From Azolla caroliniana (lineage: Eukaryota; Polypodiophyta): a stretch of 64,000 nucleotides of DNA. The notes below the pieces were generated by a model. It was not told where the DNA came from and made no database searches. It saw only the letters and a list, made by a program, of their open reading frames with translations. The stretch is from NCBI GenBank assembly GCA_043228905.1, contig JBHGNT010000003.1, forward strand, positions 3,038,001-3,102,000. Reading direction: 5' to 3'. Positions 1 to 10,325 of this stretch are shown here, one piece after another; positions within the stretch are counted from its first letter, which is position 1; each line of letters starts with the position of its first letter. A program made the position numbers and the translations under genes.

Positions 1-556
1 CTGGATATCCAAGAGTTCTGCTGAAACAGCTATGTTTGTTTGTGCATCAGCATCAATCCTATCATGTATATTTGTAGACCCCATTATCAGTATCACACGC
101 AAAACACATACTTTTCAGTAGTATAGTGGGCTAAGTGGGGTATACAACAAGGAACAATTTATTGAAATAGTGCTTATATATATGGTAGAAATTCAAAAGT
201 ACGTTTGCATATTTTCAAATCAACCTTTATATATACTTGGTTCACATCGGAAAGCCCTTAATCACAATAAAGTACTTAACGAAAGTGAACAACAATAATT
301 AAGAATAATCATCCAAATTTAGGGCTCTCCTTCTGCTTCCCTTCTTCCTCCTCTGCTCCTCTCCACCCTTCCTCCTCTGCTGTTGACTACATACCTCTTT
401 CGATCTTAGCTCTGCTTCATCGCTCCGCCCGCCCTCACATCGCCAGATCTCACGAATGTCTCGACGTTTCCCTCCTCTGCTCATTTCTCGCTGCTCACCT
501 ATTGCCTGTGTGTCAGCTCGAAACTCAACGATTTGCGTGTGGGGCTTCATACTCTA
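1..556 (+). promoter_or_regulatory. 5' flank and possible leader of the AdoMetDC-like gene
   Basis: No protein-coding exon is recognised here. A TATA-like run (TTATATATAC) lies at about 226-235, and a pyrimidine-rich stretch at about 320-500 resembles a plant 5' leader. Plant AdoMetDC genes have long leaders with introns and small upstream ORFs, so the 5' exon or exons of the gene at 2270 may lie here. I did not find the start of the conserved uORF, so the leader assignment is inference. Confidence 0.3.
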
Positions 557-670
557 TTGCCTGTTGCTTTAGCAATATCAGGTACCCTACTGAATCATCA
601 TGAAATTCATGTCTAATACTGTTTCTTGAGTAAGTTTTACCCTGTTTTTAAGAGTTCCATTTTTCGCTTG
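557..670 (+). repeat. Repeat related to 3577-3690
   Basis: The stretch with GCTTTAGCAA, CTTGAGTAA and CCATTTTT blocks is a diverged copy of the tandem repeat at 3577-3690, with about 45 extra bases in the middle. Its far end runs into the Copia protease-like reading frame on the minus strand. It may therefore be either old leader-intron sequence or part of the retroelement; I cannot tell which. Confidence 0.5.
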
Positions 671-2090
671 TCTGATGCTGTTATCTCAAAGTTGTACATC
701 TAAGGGTGTGGTAAGCTCTTTGTATTGTGTTAGGTACATCTTGTCGAATGTCATATGATGGGTGGCTCCGGTATCTACAAACGGTGAAAGGTCGAAACCT
801 GTTGTGTTGGTTGAAGTGGTATTGAATACATTTCTTCGCCTGATGATGGTGGATTTTGTTGAAGTTGTGCCATCCTAGCTTGAGACCGTTGGCCTGCTTC
901 ACGTTGTTTTGTTGGACATTCCCTTTCGAAGTGTCCTTGTCTGTTGCAATTATTGCATGTCATTGCTTTGGTGCTTTGATGATTAGATTTGTTTCTTTGC
1001 TTGGTTCTACAATCTTTCTCCCACTGACCTGGTCTGTTGCAGTAATTACAAAGAGATGTTTTTATATTTTGGTGGTTGTAATTGTTTTGATGATTGGTTG
1101 GTGTCAGTTCAACGTGGGAATGGTGGTTGTCATTGCGATCAGAATTGTTGATTGGTTGAGATTGTTGCTGCTGAGCTTGGAGAAGGTATATTCTTGGCGC
1201 ATTTTGTTGATGAGGATTGGGTTTGATAGGATTGGGTTGTGACGAAAGGTCACCAGGTTGATGGTAGTGCCGCTAATAGCACAAACTACATGTTGATTGT
1301 CTGTGAATTCCAGGCCTGTGATGGTGCCTTGTTCTAGTAGTGAGCGCCATGATTGTAGAAATGTTCCAAAATCATCACTGTCTTGCATGTGGAAGGTTGT
1401 GCGTTGATGAAACAGAGCGATAGCATGAATTGTATGTTGGTCTTTTCATATTGTTCGCTTAGATATTCCCACATTTCTTTGGCGGTTTCTTGGTTTGCGA
1501 TGAGGTACATAAGTGAATCTGCTACATGGAATAGGATTTCAGATTGTTATTCTCAGGTTTAGCTTTGCTTCCATCTATGTATGCCCATAGATGTAATCTG
1601 TGCAAGTACATTTTCATCTGTATTTGCCATTTACGATAATTTGTGGCTCTGGTTCATCTGTCAATTCGGATAGATCTAGATACTGATGTGGAGGAGAGTA
1701 TTGTAGCAGCAACAATGTCTGGGTTTTCAACTGTGGCCATGATTGGTTTTCTTTTAGTTTTGAAGTAAAATTTGAGTTTATGAGGTTAGTGTTTCTTATT
1801 TTAGAAGTAAAGTTTGCGTTTATGAGCCTTGTGTTTTTTATTATTGATGGCTTCTTTAATTGTCGTTTCTGTTTGCTGTTCTTTTGTTCTTGTTTTTGCT
1901 GCTGCTGATTTTGAACGTTCTGGTACCATGTGATAATGAATGTATATGAATAGTAACTGATAGAAGTGTTAGTTTTGTTAATGAGTATGAGACTATTAAA
2001 TAGTCAGATACAAGATATGAAAAGTTATTTTGGGCAGATACAAGATATGAAAATTTATCTTGAGATATGAACGGTTATTTATTGTTCACA
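671..2090 (-). mobile_element. Copia-type LTR retrotransposon fragment (LTR, PBS, gag, protease)
   Basis: Read on the minus strand, the order is LTR (2090-1929), primer-binding site, gag, zinc knuckle, protease. The putative LTR is only 162 bp and ends in matching TGTGA/TCACA. It is followed at once by TGGTACCAGAAC, close to the initiator-tRNA primer site TGGTATCAGAGC used by many plant Copia elements. A gag-like frame starts at 1740 (MATVENPDIVAA) but is broken by stops. The protease region ends near 670 with no reverse transcriptase and no second LTR, so the element is truncated. On the + strand the LTR is followed by sequence shared with 4044-4110, which fixes the insertion boundary at 2090. 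Confidence 0.75.
675..1740 (-). pseudogene. Degenerate Copia gag-protease coding region
   Basis: A CCHC zinc knuckle (CNNCNRQGHFEREC) lies at about 915-960 on the minus strand. About 110 bases downstream, in another frame, is a retropepsin active-site motif (FVDTGATHHMTFDKM) at about 730-780. The D-T-G-A-T-H-H-M order is characteristic of the Copia protease after gag. The frame from the ATG at 1740 is interrupted by stops and frameshifts, and integrase, reverse transcriptase and RNase H are missing. It cannot encode a working polyprotein. Confidence 0.75.
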
Positions 2091-2131
2091 AGCATAACTA
2101 ATGTTGCTGTGGATTTTGCTCTTATTTTTAG

Positions 2132-2152
2132 TGTGCCAGGAAGCCCTCCTGA
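2132..2152 (+). CDS. Last exon of the conserved AdoMetDC leader uORF
   Basis: Directly after a polypyrimidine-AG acceptor (TTATTTTTAG at 2122-2131), the codons TGT GCC AGG AAG CCC TCC TGA read C-A-R-K-P-S-stop. Plant AdoMetDC mRNAs carry a small uORF of about 50 codons whose C-terminus is this sequence, and it mediates polyamine-responsive translational repression of the main ORF. The uORF in these genes is split by an intron, which matches an acceptor right before the Cys codon. The upstream exon was not found in the window. The stop is 117 bases before the main ATG at 2270. Confidence 0.75.
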   Translation, partial: CARKPS

Positions 2153-2269
2153 CAATCGTGCTGGGAGGAGAGCATTTAACGAGGGCTTCCTTGCTTTCGT
2201 TAGGTTAGGCAGTTAATACATTCGGGCCCTTCTGATTACACCATTTCTTGCTATTGTTCAGGTGACGGG

Positions 2270-3340
2270 ATGTGTATTCCTTTCTGTCCAGAGGACGCTC
2301 AATTATTGCCGCATGATGATGATCATTCAAATTCGAGTGAGCATTTTGAGGGTGTGGAGAACAAAAGGCTACAAATTGAATTTCAACATTATGTCCCTAA
2401 CCTTGATTCCTTCAAGGGCTTGCGAAGCATATCTAAGCGTGTTGTTGAACGAGTAGCTTCAGAAATACAATGCGTCATTTTGAAGACTCTAAGCAACGAT
2501 CAGGTTGATACTTATCTCATGTCAGAATCTAACCTTTTTGTGTATAGTTACAAGATCATCATCGGAACATGGGGGACTACTAAACTTCTCGATGTTGTTC
2601 CTGTGTTGCTTGATCTGGCTTCTGGGCTGTCTTTGAGATTGAAGGGATGTATATATAGCCGACCAATGACTGATCTTCCAGAAAAACAGCCGTTTCCTCA
2701 TGGAAGCTTTCGTGACGAAGTTGAGTTCTTGAATGGTTTCTTTGGGGAACTTGGATCAGGTAGTAAAGAGCATGAGTTGAATGGTCCCTCCATACCTCTA
2801 AGTTGGCACCTCTACTCTTCATATGTGAATTTTGATGATGATTTAGATGGTGAAGCTGCAATCCTTTCATTGGAGATGTGCATGACACAATTGAGCCGAG
2901 AGAAAGCAGCCACATTCTTCAAAAACATGTGTAATTCAGCTACGGAGGTGACTGAGAAATCAGGCATTGATAAATTGTTTCCAAATTCTAGAATTTGTGA
3001 CTTTGCCTCCCCTTCACATGGGTACTCCATGAACTCAGTGGAAAGAGGAGCTGTGTCGACTATCCATGTAGCTCCTGAGAAAAGGTATAGTTATGCAAGC
3101 TTTGAAACAATGGATTATGGCCCAGAAGATGTGGATTTTCCTGTTCTAGTTAGTGATGCCCTCCGATGCTTTCAGCCAGGGGTTCTCTCCATCGCTGTTC
3201 GTTTTAGTGATTTATCCTATCTTTGGAAGAAGACACGCAAGTGTTCGTGTGTGCCCGCTTATACTTGTACTTCTACCACTTTCAAGGAATTGGTGCGTGG
3301 AGGTGGGGTAATTATGTACCGCACCTATATGAAAGATTGA
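2270..3340 (+). CDS. S-adenosylmethionine decarboxylase-like protein (diverged, possibly inactive)
   Basis: AdoMetDC makes decarboxylated AdoMet, the aminopropyl donor for spermidine and spermine; the proenzyme cuts itself at a Glu-Ser bond to form a pyruvoyl group. This intact intronless 356-aa ORF has the usual plant length and no coding introns, as is normal. Seen: the N-terminal FEGVE block with the two substrate-region glutamates (E27, E30), the processing site SES with E86/S87, the block YKIIIGTWGTTKLL, GYSMNS (S253), and STIH (H266) followed by PE (E270). S87, S253 and H266 match the human pyruvate precursor, Ser229 and His243. The catalytic cysteine (human Cys82, KTCGTTKLL in plants) is tryptophan, W101. 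The N-terminus is about 18 residues longer than usual. The family call is firm; full enzyme activity is doubtful because of the Cys change. Confidence 0.9.
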   Translation: MCIPFCPEDAQLLPHDDDHSNSSEHFEGVENKRLQIEFQHYVPNLDSFKGLRSISKRVVERVASEIQCVILKTLSNDQVDTYLMSESNLFVYSYKIIIGTWGTTKLLDVVPVLLDLASGLSLRLKGCIYSRPMTDLPEKQPFPHGSFRDEVEFLNGFFGELGSGSKEHELNGPSIPLSWHLYSSYVNFDDDLDGEAAILSLEMCMTQLSREKAATFFKNMCNSATEVTEKSGIDKLFPNSRICDFASPSHGYSMNSVERGAVSTIHVAPEKRYSYASFETMDYGPEDVDFPVLVSDALRCFQPGVLSIAVRFSDLSYLWKKTRKCSCVPAYTCTSTTFKELVRGGGVIMYRTYMKD

Positions 3341-4110
3341 TCATGGCAAAGGAGTCGAAACATTAGAAAGGATATTTGAAATCGATTATATGATTATGGT
3401 GGAAAATGAGGCCTAACTTTAGAAAGGTTATTTTCAAAAGTGTTTAGGGTTTCTCAATTTGGAAACTTACATGAAATTTCTGTTGGAAGAATATTGAGAT
3501 GGCGTTTGTCCATCTTTGTATGTTGAATTTTGAGAATTGCAACACAGTGAAGTGCTTGTACTAAAAAGTTATCTGTAGCTTTAGCAACATCTTGAGTAAT
3601 TTTTACTGTGTTTTTATTAAAAGAATCTGTAGCTTTAGCAACATCTTGAGTAATTTTTACTGTGTTTTTATTAAAAGAACCATTTTTTACTTGCCATGTC
3701 TATGAAATGCCCAAACAAGAAATGGTTGGGGAAAATGTAGCTTAGAAGAGGATTCTTGTATGTTACTTTACAGTTTTCACCACAAGAAATGTTGTTTCAA
3801 TCTACAAATCAGTATCACAAGGCATTAAGACCTTTTGGTGTCATTTCACAATGCATGTGTCACCTCATTTATTTGCTGGTCTCCTACTGCCTTGCTATGT
3901 CACAGTGCATCTTAATTCTCACATGGATGAGAATGCATGGAATTGTGAGGAAATAGCTAACAGCTTTCTGAAGAGTGTGAGAAAATATAGTCTGTCACAT
4001 GGATATTCACACATCCTCATTCCTTATCTGTATAATTTTCTTACTAAGCATCACTAATGTTGCTGTGGATTTTGTTTTTACTTTTAGTGTGCAAAGAAGT
4101 CCTCGGGTTT
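3341..4110 (+). repeat. 3' flank of AdoMetDC-like gene with tandem repeat and decayed leader copy
   Basis: Two direct copies of a roughly 53-bp unit (CTGTAGCTTTAGCAACATC...) lie at about 3577-3682 and match the diverged sequence at 557-670. At 4044-4110 the sequence again matches the leader-intron acceptor and uORF exon at 2091-2152 (shared ACTAATGTTGCTGTGG), but the exon now reads C-A-K-K-S-S-G with no stop. So part of the AdoMetDC leader is present a second time downstream of the gene, in the same orientation, with no second main ORF after it. Confidence 0.6.
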
Positions 4111-5430
4111 GGCTAAATCAGTTAAGCTGAAATTGGTTGAGGATCTACTTTAGCTAAGCTGATTAAGTATTAATCAGCTTGGTAACTGGTTTTGTTTAGG
4201 CTTAACCCAAGCCATTGCGCATTCTTAGTAACATACTCTAATGCATTAGCAAACATTCTTTTTCATATGTTTGCAAACGAGTGCATATGTTGTAAAAACA
4301 TGCTTATGTTTTTTCTTTGTTACATTTTTCAGCTTAACTTTCTTACCTTAAAAAATGTTTTAATCTATAATAAATAATGAATACAAAAGTATGGTATTTA
4401 CCATACTTTGAGAGAGATTTACCATATACTCAAATGATCAAAACATACTCGAATGCGAATACACATAGGCTACGGATGGTTCATACTATGAATGACACAA
4501 AGGAACCTCAAGGATGTTAGAAAGAAAATGTGTAGTGGTTGTTGGTGTCAATTCTCTCTAAGCATAGCCAACTAGGGTTTAGGATTTATCATGGAAAAAA
4601 GAAGCTTGGCTCCCAAATCAAGTAGCTTGCATATCACTTGATCGCCAAAAGAGATTGTGCATATTTTCATTCCTATCTCCCCCCAATGTTGGGCGAATTC
4701 CTAAGCACAATATTAATCATGCCGTCTAGGGAGGGACTTTGTCAACTAATATGGGGGAGGCTAGGAAGAAGTTCTAGCTAGAGTTTTTAAAATATTTTGA
4801 ATCTAGCTGGTCCACATTCTTCAAACTAGCTATTTTAGCCCCATTTGACCTATTTTACAGGAAAAATTAACATTAAAAAGAAGTAAAAGTTTAGAAAAAA
4901 AAAAAAAATCTCTAGTCCCCCCTCCTCTTGTTCTCTACATTTATTTGATAAAAAGGAAAATTGAATGTTACTAAATAGATTTATGGCTCAAAATCTCCCA
5001 AGACTCTTCCCATGTAATATCCCAAAATTATGCCCAGAAACTTTGTTGGGCCTATCTGTTTCCAAGGGTCATATACTTCGAATACTACTAACAAATACTT
5101 ATTCGCACATTTGAAGATCTATATGTCATTCTAGCATCAACCATAAATCTCTCCTAACAAAATTCTTAGCACCACTTATACAAATGTTCGCATAGATAAT
5201 TCACATCATTAATGGGTTGATCTTCCCAGAGGTGTATTTAAGGTCTAAAAGTTTGCCCAACACTTCTCCTCTCTATCCATTTAAATCTCTACTAATAGAA
5301 AGATGGAGGTATGGATTGTGTTATCATCTCTAAATCTACATTTCCATATTGATATATCTTCTTCTAAGGGCAAGAACCCATAGAAGTATGAAAACTAGAG
5401 GAGAAGCACTTGACCTACATGAAAGTATCA
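4111..5430. other. Intergenic, no gene seen
   Basis: AT-rich sequence. No ORF with recognisable family features was found. A short stretch at 4110-4200 has repeated GGTT/TTAAGC words like the AACCGGTT-rich block at 35.4-35.7 kb. Confidence 0.5.
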
Positions 5431-5439
5431 AGTCAGTGT

Positions 5440-6715
5440 CCACAGAAGAAGAATAAGAAGTTTAAGATATGGGTGACAATACCAACAAGGAAATCAATCC
5501 TACACTTCAAACAGATATGGCAAAGCTTACCTCTTGTAGCCATACAACTTCCCCATTGGGCAACTTCATCAAAGATGAATGGAGATATTGCATGAAGGAA
5601 ATCATCAATAATGCTCGTAGAATTGCACGTGACAGAACGTGGATAATTTCAAACCCTCCCCAAATATCTGCAATATAAAGCCAAGATCATATTATCATCA
5701 AGTCCTAACCATCCTCCAATTGTGTCAAAAGCTAGAGAGTTTCCGTAATAGTTGTAATGCATTATGTGTGAAGAGATTCATGGAAACGCATGGGATATCA
5801 GATGTGATTGAACCCATGCAACACCTCCTCCCTTACAGGCATGGTTTAGCAACAACTATTTTGGCCTCCCCGATACAGCTTGGATTCGCACCAACTTCAG
5901 TTCACTGCCGATACCATCTTCATTCATGATTTCTTGCTCTGTGTAAGGAATCATTGCAACTGCCAACATAAGACAAGTGGGCAACATATACATTTTTTAG
6001 TTCAACAATGACTTCACATACAACCAAGTATGGAGGGACTTGACTTTGATAGGCAACCAAATTTTCAAGTCATTTCGAATGAAGATTTCAGAGTTTCCAA
6101 AAGAACCCGACTTCCCATCAGGTAATCCAAACTTTTCCATGATCACTACCATTCTTGTCACATACAATCCATTCTTCAGGAGCCAATTTAATGCAAACTA
6201 TTGGGTGCCAAACAGAAATTTTCCCAATTGCATGCATCCACTCGATTCACTCTATTTTTCCTGCACAAAAAACATTCCTGCAAGAATCTAGGAAATGATC
6301 TGTTTCTAAAGAATCCGCAAGCAAATCTGTTATTCCATGTTTCTCTATCAGGACAGACTTCCAAAGGAGGAGTTGAATTAAATATGTGTGTGATCATCAG
6401 CATACATCGAAAGACCAGAGGATCTCGTAATCTTGACACGGGGTGCAAGTCATAGAGAACCACCAGAGGACCGACATGTGCATCAATGCCAAAGATCGGT
6501 CGAGATGACCCATTGGCTTGTCTAGTATATGGAGTTTCTGCGCACAAACTATTTTTTCTCGGCCATGGCTATGGATTTCGATCCATGCGGCGCCTCTACT
6601 GCTCGCATTGGCGTTACTGCAGACAATCTACACAATCTTCGCCTCTATTGCTTGCATTGGCATTACTGCAGACAATCTACACAATCTTAGGTTACTACCG
6701 AAAGCCCTAAATTAA
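5440..6715 (+). pseudogene. DUF247 protein pseudogene
   Basis: Pieces in different frames match the intact DUF247 protein encoded at 33246-34820 in the same order. These are an N-terminal part with CALCVKRFME near 5755-5790 (intact copy CKALCVKEFM), a middle part TADTIFIHDFLL near 5910-5940, LTLIGNQIFKSFRMKISE at about 6040-6095 (intact copy LFLMGNQLPISFLKRITE), and the C-terminal tail FSRPWLWISI near 6560 leading into the membrane segment. Stops and frameshifts separate them. The tail carries an in-place tandem duplication of about 48 bp (6590-6638 and 6639-6688). The function of DUF247 proteins is poorly known; this copy is not translatable as a whole. Confidence 0.85.
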
Positions 6716-8640
6716 CATTACCTTAAACCCTAGAGAAAAAAATTAAGTAGTTCAAGAGTTAAAAGCTTTGTTCATGCATTTGGGCTATATTTATTTAGGG
6801 CCATATGTGAAAAAATAAAGTAGTTCAAGATTTAAGAGCTTCATAATTTTGGAGGACGAAGTAGTAGAAGTAGATTTAAGTCACAAGTTGTATAATATTC
6901 TTTTGGATGACCAACCAGTCTTCATTCTCAACACTTTGATGTTTGGTGCTTTTGAAGTCTCTAACATCAATAAAAAGACGAGACGAAAGATACTGAAAAC
7001 CTTTCAAAAACATTAGTTGTTGAGGCACAATGTGAATGGATAGCCTTTATGCACTACATAATCATGTGCTTCTCAGGTTCTCACAATTCCATGTTGTCAT
7101 ATATGCAAAGTTACCTCATGGTATGTTACATAAGAACTTGTGCTTTTAAACTTATATTTACAAGCTTAAATCAATGGCGTTGACGTTGTATTTGCTATAA
7201 AAATTCCTCGCAATTTTAGTTTTAGGTCACCTAATCTAATCATTTGCTTCTTAACAATGTCTTTATGCCATTGAAAACTTTTACTCAACACTTGGAATGA
7301 AAATGATTCTATTGCCCTTTAAAAGCAAGGTTAATATGATTATGTTCATTGGTTGCCATAAAAATTATGGCTATTTTCACATTAGTGAATGGTTCGAGAG
7401 AAAACTTATAGTCATTGCAATGCATATATGCTTTTATGGCCCCTTCATTATAAAAGCTCTTCGTGCTTTTAGTTTGTGATCATGCACTAATAGTTTCCTC
7501 CTACACCATTTGTATTTATAACATTTTCATTTCTCATTTTTTTCATAACACTCCATCAACCCTAGTAAGGAATATGGCTTCCACCCCCTATAAATGGTCT
7601 AAATTCATCCTCACTAGGGGAACCCCATATATAAGCCTAGCACACCAACCTATCACATCCAAGGTAAGCTTATCAAAAGGCCCAAATGCAAAAAGTCGTA
7701 ACACGATGTCGTGATATGGGAAATGCATAGGAGGAATTAAGTTAAATCAAGGATATGGAAAAGGTTGAGTGGTAGATCGAGGGTGTAATAAGACAGGTAC
7801 ATTGTGAGTTGGAGTTTACTACAACAAAAAGGTTTAGCTCAATAGGTAAAAGCATGTGCTATGAGTGGGAGGCCAGATGTTCAAGTGGAACCATAGAAGA
7901 TTAAGTGGATAAATTAATGTGATTGTAAACATCATGATAATCTTTTTGCTAAAATCAAACCAAAAGGAAAGGTAGGCCATGCAAGTAAAAAGAAGACAAG
8001 TGTGGATCACGCAAAAATAAAAAATAAAAACACCCACTTTTATTTGGGAGAGAGCCTCTTAAATCCTATATAAGTTTGAATTAGGGAGGGAAACAAAGTT
8101 AGAGACGCGAAAGTGTTGCCGAAATCTAAAAAGAGAAAGTTGGTGATCTTATCCTTTCTGTTTATTCCCGTCTTCTTCCTATCTTTCTTCTATTGCTTGT
8201 TCACTCCATGTAACAAAATCGAGAGATTTTCTCGTTGTATTTCCACCCTCATAAACTTATTCATGATTACAAAAAATGAATATAATATACTTTTCTCTTG
8301 TTTGTGTAAATCATTGTTTGAGTATCTAGTACAAAAGCTTCGCCATGAGGATCGTATTGGGATGTTCGGCTTAGAATTCCGAGCTCGGGAGATAGTGTTA
8401 TGCGAACTTTGCACATGTACATGTTTAATTTCGTGAAAACACAAACAAAAATAACAGCTCATGAATTGAAAGCCAAGTGTTTGAGCATATATGTGATCGA
8501 GTCATGAACAATTCAACAATCCTAGATCATTATGAAAAGAATCTCAACATAGATCTCAAAATAAGCAAAATGAGAACAACTACAAGTGGTCTAGCTACCT
8601 AATGGAAATTCCCTGTGATGAAAACCAATTTGCAAATTGC
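6716..8640. other. Intergenic, one SINE-like tRNA module
   Basis: No gene is supported. At 7830-7895 there is a tRNA-like head with an A-box-like TAGCTCAATAGG and, about 40 bases on, a B-box-like GTTCAAGTGGAACC. This is the pattern of an old tRNA-derived SINE rather than a working tRNA, since the arms do not pair well by eye. Confidence 0.4.
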
Positions 8641-8924
8641 TGCCCGTAGGAGTGTACAGGGCAGTGTAAGGGTCAAAAACGATAAAGGGGTTGTGGTATA
8701 TGTGTAATGTATACGAGTGTGAGTGAGGATAAATATTATGTCATATTATGTAACCATTATATGATGTACTATATAAACCTCTTATGGGGCATGTAATGAA
8801 TATAGAACTTTTCCCTCTCATTTCTATGTCTCATTGTTTCTCTCTTTCTCTCTCTCTCCCTCATGCGTAACCTCCTTGGGAGGGGGGTGGGGTTGTTCTT
8901 GGCTCCAACCCCACCCATAAACAT
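8641..8924 (+). repeat. LTR-like dispersed repeat, copy A
   Basis: About 280 bases from TGCCCGTAGGAGTGTACAGG to ACCCATAAACA match 11150-11547 in the same orientation. It contains a TATA-like ACTATATAAACC (about 8769-8780), an AATGAATATAGAAC stretch about 25 bases later and a CT-rich tract. It is followed by TTGGTACGCCC, similar in position to the TTGGCACTCG after copy B. The layout suggests an LTR with promoter followed by a primer site, but no target-site duplication was found. Confidence 0.5.
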
Positions 8925-9164
8925 TGGTACGCCCAAAAGGACGACCCTCCCTTGAGAAGAAGTCTCTCTCTCCCTCTCTGCTCCTCTGTGTCTATGTGTT
9001 GGTGTAGAAGGAATAGTGAGTGTTCCATGAGAGGAGCTTCTTCAATTTCCCCCACCCCACCCTTCCCTTGAGAGGAAGTACTCTGATCTCCCTGTGTCCT
9101 CAGAATGCCTTATTTCAGTACTCTAATAGACAACTCAAAGATGTGGTTTTGTCATCCAAGGCTT

Positions 9165-10320
9165 AAGGAAAGGAAAGCTAAGGAGGAGGATCAAGAAGAA
9201 GAAGAAGAAGAAGAAGAAGAAGAAGAAGAAGAAGAAGAAGAAGAAGAACAGAAGAATGACGACATGGATTAAGAAGTATCTGTAGAGGAATTAGAGCTTT
9301 GATCAAGTCATTCTCAAAATAACATATCTTAGATCTGCTTCACAAAGCAACAATGTCTAATTCTAGGGTTTTGTCAAAGATAAAGACGCTTCCGGACAAG
9401 GATATAGCACACATGAAGCTTTTCATTAGAGGATTAGGTTGGGAAATGACACCCGAAACCCTTAAATCGGTTTTCGCATAGTATGGAAACATTGAAGAAT
9501 GCTCTATGATCAAGGACAAGAACACAAGCAAGAGCAAAGGCTATGGTTTTGCCATGTTTTCTGACAAGTTCGCAGCTCAAAGAGCTTTAAAAGAACCTAG
9601 CAAAGTCATAGAAGAAAGTGTTGTGAGATCAAGCTCAAGTTAGTTTAGTTAGGTAGTCAACCATGTAACTTCATAGTTACCTAGATAGAATCTAGTTAGA
9701 AGTGTTGACTATAACGCCTTAAATAGGACCTTGTACTTAAGTGGGATATTCTAGATCCTCCACTCCTAAGTACATTTAATATAGGACTTACACATTAGTA
9801 CCTATATTCTACTTACACACACATGAGATGTATATATACCTCATTGTGGGTATTTTTGTATTTGATGATAATGATGATTATAATGCTAATTTAATATAGT
9901 TACTCATCCCCCATCTTGTGGTGTTCATAAGTGTATCTCTCTCTCTCTCTCTCTCTCCCTCTCACACACATACACACACATATCACTCAATCTTCCGCAC
10001 TTAACTTAATCACATAATTAGGTACTAATTAACTCTTAATTACCTACCTAATTCTTAACAGGAAGAGTAATCGTATCCATTAGCATCAGTGGGGCCTACT
10101 ACATCTTCCGATGGAGGAGGAAGTGATCATATAGGAAGAAAAATATATGTCGGAAATGTTCCACAAGATGTGAATGCAAAGAAGATATTATCAATTTACT
10201 CTCAGTTTGGTGAAATTGAAGAGGGACCAATCGCATTCCTAGAGTCAAGGAAATCAAAAGGATATGCTCTCATCATATACATGTCATCGGCATCAGCCAA
10301 AAAGACTCTGGAAGGGCTGG
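9165..10320 (+). pseudogene. UBA2-type two-RRM RNA-binding protein pseudogene, split by a solo LTR
   Basis: The frame reads an acidic Glu tract from a long GAA repeat (about 9192-9248), a pre-RRM helix (HILDLLHKAT), and the first RRM with RNP2 KLFIRGLGW (about 9418-9444) and RNP1 SKGYGFAMF (about 9535-9560). The second RRM has RNP2 KIYVGNVP (about 10138-10161) and RNP1-like SKGYALIIY (about 10252-10280). The spacing and the linker EPSK-V-I-E-G-R-V match UBA2/hnRNP-like proteins of plants, which bind U-rich RNA in the nucleus. In-frame stops (TAA near 9320, TAG near 9480), a frameshift after the Glu tract, and a 442-bp insertion at 9619 between the RRMs break it. The C-terminus is replaced by a tandem repeat. 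Confidence 0.8.
9619..10060 (+). mobile_element. Solo LTR inside the RRM pseudogene
   Basis: A 442-bp insertion starts TGTTGTGAG and ends TTCTTAACA (TGTT/AACA termini). It is flanked by GAAAG (9614-9618) and GGAAG (10061-10065), a 5-bp target-site duplication with one later change. Removing it restores the RRM linker reading frame, which independently fixes both ends. It contains a TATA-like GTATATATACC near 9829 and CT and CA microsatellites near 9937-9985, and has no coding sequence, as expected for a solo LTR left by recombination. Confidence 0.85.
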
Positions 10321-10325
10321 CCAGA

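Noticed and set aside
856-1242. 128-aa + strand hydrophobic ORF
   Set aside because: It is the antisense shadow of the Copia gag region, whose zinc knuckle is on the minus strand.
7830-7895. Functional tRNA gene
   Set aside because: A- and B-box words are present but acceptor and anticodon arms do not pair convincingly; more like a SINE head.
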